From Cymbidium sinense (taxonomy: Eukaryota > Streptophyta > Magnoliopsida > Asparagales > Orchidaceae): a stretch of DNA of 64,000 nt. Below the pieces are notes generated by a model. That model worked only from the letters and a program-made list of their open reading frames with translations, did not search any database and was not told where the DNA came from. Below are positions 61,217 through 64,000 of the stretch, piece after piece; position 1 is the stretch's first letter, and each line of letters starts with the position of its first letter. The stretch lies in the NCBI GenBank assembly GCA_021442155.1, contig CM038229.1, positions 70,328,443 through 70,392,442 on the forward strand. The letters are read 5' to 3'. The translations under genes were made by a program, and so were the position numbers.

Positions 61217-63996
61217 ATGAGCTCCAATTCCAGTTACTTTAGCCTCCAAGCTTCCCATTTGATCGCCCTCCTCTTCCTCCTCTCCATTTGTCTAACCTTC
61301 TTCATTGTTGAAGCAAAGGTTCACCATCTCAAATGGGAGATCAACTATGAGTTCAAATCTCCTGATTGCTTCAGAAAACTCGCAATTACCATCAATGGCC
61401 TCACGCCCGGTCCGACCATCACGCAACGCAGGGCGATACCCTCGTCATCGACGTCATCAACTCCCTCCTCACCGAAAACGTCGCCATTCACTGGCACGGG
61501 ATTCGTCAGGTGAGTTTAGACATTACAATTTTAAGAAGATCTTTCTGACTGTGGACCTGTCTGAACGCTGATGTTGTTTTTTTTTTATAAAAGTGGTTAT
61601 AAAGCTATTATAGAAAAATAAAATAAAATTGTAAGCTGCTGTAAGTTATCACACAATAACAGATTTGATGAAAGAAAAGGCAGCTTTTTATCACAGAAAT
61701 AGACGAACGCATAGTAGCAGAAAAAAAAATAATGATAAAGCTATCTACAGTTTTGTTTCGCAGTTTCTTCTTAAATTAACTGAATTTATTATGATTTGAA
61801 GATTGGAACACCATGGAGCGATGGCACCGAAGGCGTGACACAGTGCCCTATTCTGCCTGGAGATACCTTCACTTACAGATTTGTTGTTGACAGAGTAAGA
61901 TATCAACCCTGAATAATTCTTTAAATCATAATAACTTATACTTAATCTATAATTAAAACTTTATCTGTGTTGAACTTCATTATCAGGCTGGAACTTACAT
62001 GTATCATGCTCATTATGGGATGCAAAGATCGGCCGGATTAAATGGCTTAATAACAGTATTAGTTCCTAAAGGAACCGTTGAACCATTCACATATGACGAG
62101 GAGAAGCATCTCCTTCTTAACGACTGGTGGCATAAGAGCACATATGAGCAGGCTGCCGGGCTTTCTTCTGTCAACTTTGAATGGGTCGGAGAGCCCCAGG
62201 TAGCCAAATCATTATTTTTTTTTATTATAAACATATATATTAAAAAAATTTATTAATTTTTTAGCATTGAGAGTGTTAATTAAGATGATTTTTTTATTTA
62301 ATTTTGCAGTCTCTTTTAATAAATGGGAGGGGGAAATACGAATGCTGAATGCACGTCGGCGAGCTTCACGGTTGTCGAGGGGAAGACTTATCGATTCAGG
62401 ATTGCGAGCGTTTCATCACTTTCTGCATTTAATTTTGAAATCGAGGTAATAAATTATATAATATTAAAATTAAATTTTTTTTTTCTCTTATGTAAAATAC
62501 AGTTGCAGTGGACCAACTAATGGGACCATTATTTTTTTTTTAAAGACATGTATCATTTTCAGTAATATTAGTAGCGATATATCATTTAATTTTAATTGGC
62601 TTTATGTTTATGTTATATTAGGCAGTACATGCATGTCATCAGCGTATTGTATCATATTAACATAAGAATAAAATTGTGAATTTACTCACTTTTTTAAATT
62701 TTGTTCTATTCAAAATAAGAAATTTGTATTTTTTAAAAAATTATAATTAAGTAAATAAATAAAAATAACATTTTTTTTAACTTTAGAATAAGCCATGTTA
62801 AAAAAAAGGAAAATTTAGTAATTTACAACATAGTACACAATACTTACAAATTTACATATCTAACATCTAAATTTTGATATTTACAAATAGAGTATTTTAT
62901 TTATGCATGAATAGATATAATTTATTTTAAAAAATTAAAGATTTATATTCTAAAGTAGAAATTTATTAATTTTTGGTCAGGGGCACAACCTGAAGATTGT
63001 TGAAGTTGATGGCTATTATATCAAACCAATTATGGTGAAGAATCTCAACATCTACTCAGGCGAAACTTACTCAGTCATAGTAAAAGCGGATCAAGACAAA
63101 TTAAGAAATTACTGGGTGGCGCTCAATGTCGTAAGTCGGAAGCCGAACACGCCGACAGGCACAGCCATCCTCAACTATTATCTCAACCACCAGTTGAAGC
63201 CGCCCCCGACCACCGCTCCCGGCGCACTTGAATGACACCGCATGAGTCGAGCGAGTAGGTCGATCGTCGCATCACCACATCGAAGCTCCGCCGCTATCCG
63301 CCGACCGGATGATCATCCTCCTCAGCACCCAAAACAAGATCGATGGCCGCATGAAATGGGCCCTCAACAATGTGTCCTTCGCGTTGCCCACCACCCCTTA
63401 CCTGATAGCCATGAAGAACCAGCTCCACCACGTGTTCGACCAAAAGCCGGCGCCGGAGACTTACGACTACGAGAGCTACGACATCCGCACTGTTTCGAGC
63501 AACCCGAACACGGTTTCGAGAAACCCGAACACGGTTTCGAGCAGCTCCATCTACAGGTTGGAGTTCGGGTCGACGGTGGACGTGGCCCTGCAGAACGCGA
63601 ACTCATTGAGCCTAATAACAGCGAGACTCACCCGTGGCACCTGCACGGGCATGACTTCTGGGGTACGGGATGGCTAAATTCTATCCGAAGGTTGACACGA
63701 AGAACTACAACTTGGTCGACTCGATACAGAGGAATACGGTGCCGTTGCACCCGTATGGGTGGACTGCGTTGAGGTTTAGGGCAAATAACCCTGGGGTGTG
63801 GGCTTTCCACTGTCACATAGAAGCTCATTTCTTCATGGGGATGGGGGTGGTTTTTGAGGCAGGAGTGAAGAAGGTAAGGAAGCTGCCAGTAGGGCTGCCA
63901 AAAAAGATCGTTATTCGCGAAGCCGTTCATAGTTTCGTTCTGTTGTTAAATAAACGTAATACGAACATATATTTCAGTCGATATATAAACCAGTAA
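61217..63996 (+). pseudogene. L-ascorbate oxidase, locus 2 (exons 1-5), multiply frameshifted
   Basis: Apoplastic multicopper oxidase family. Exon 1 (61217-61509) has the signal peptide and HWHGIRQ. Exon 2 (61802-61894) and exon 3 (61987-62199, with YHAHYG) are clean. Exon 4 (62310-62445) has lost about 40 bp relative to locus 1. Exon 5 (62981-63996) includes HLHGHDF and FHCHIEAHFFMGM with the type 1 Cys-His-Met spacing of the family. Lesions: one C missing in the PGPTIT-A stretch of exon 1, the exon 4 deletion, a damaged stretch at 63215-63270, an added SRNPNTV repeat near 63515-63535, and one T missing before the HPWHL ligands (63610). The final frame reads through RKLP into the hAT-like insertion and stops at 63994-63996. 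Introns have GT-AG ends. Confidence 0.85.
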
Positions 63997-64000
63997 CATA
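63890..64000. mobile_element. left part of the hAT-like insertion at locus 2 (cut by window end)
   Basis: After GCTGCCAG (63882-63889) the sequence TAGGGCTGCCAAAA matches the left end of the 27644-28516 insertion at the same gene position. The right end lies beyond the window. Confidence 0.8.

Larger units (their letters stand above)
53632..64000. repeat. duplicated block, copy 2 (partner 15728-28516)
   Basis: Collinear with copy 1 from its first base after the gap. Internal blocks are D at about 54370-55690, B' at 55850-58335, D' at 58380-59680 and A' at 59680-60650. Then follow the ascorbate oxidase flank, promoter and gene. Copy 2 is usually the longer one where they differ, but it lacks the exon 1-3 duplication and the MULE-like insertion. 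It continues past the window end. Confidence 0.9.

Overview
This window looks like nuclear DNA of a flowering plant. The evidence is spliced genes with GT-AG introns, an L-ascorbate oxidase family, a FAR1-type relic, a Tat/Retand-like Ty3/gypsy retrotransposon, MULE and hAT insertions, long AT-rich intergenic DNA and plant-style minisatellites. The species cannot be named from the sequence. A run of 100 N marks a scaffold gap at 53532-53631. No operons, CRISPR arrays or bacterial features are present. Almost every gene seen is broken.

Layout. 1-1190: decayed 3' end of a FAR1-RELATED SEQUENCE gene (+). 3838-8010: Ulp1-type (C48) cysteine-protease element (-) whose 5' intron is a tandem minisatellite. 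8138-8470: short tandem repeat. 8750-11430: AT-rich non-coding DNA. 11430-22265: long non-coding direct repeats in the order A-B-C-D-B'-D'-A'. 22645-28588: L-ascorbate oxidase pseudogene locus 1. It has a partial internal duplication of exons 1-3, a 1.5-kb MULE-like insertion with 9-bp target duplication in an intron, and an 873-bp hAT-like insertion with 8-bp target duplication in the last exon. 28769-38968: a 10.2-kb Ty3/gypsy element (-) with two LTRs, decayed gag-pol and a reading-frame region on the opposite strand with its own TATA-like box. 38969-47900: AT-rich DNA, LTR-like relics, (TA)n tracts and a stray ascorbate oxidase exon. 47917-48219: acidic reading frame. 48535-53130: second copy (+) of the Ulp1-type element's 5' half, with a roughly 146-bp tandem array where the first copy has its own minisatellite. 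After the gap, 53632-64000 is a second copy of 15728-27700, including ascorbate oxidase locus 2 (61217-63996).

How the parts fit. The two ascorbate oxidase loci share promoter, introns and the same hAT insertion, so that insertion predates their duplication. The duplicated block starts exactly at the gap, and the copies differ mainly by small indels. An uncollapsed allele or misassembly is therefore a real alternative to a true segmental duplication, and some apparent frameshifts may be consensus errors. The two Ulp1-type elements share the 5' exon, start-codon region and a tryptophan-containing N-terminal motif, yet carry different expanded minisatellites in the same intron. That pair, and the opposite-strand unit inside the retrotransposon, are the most interesting structures here.
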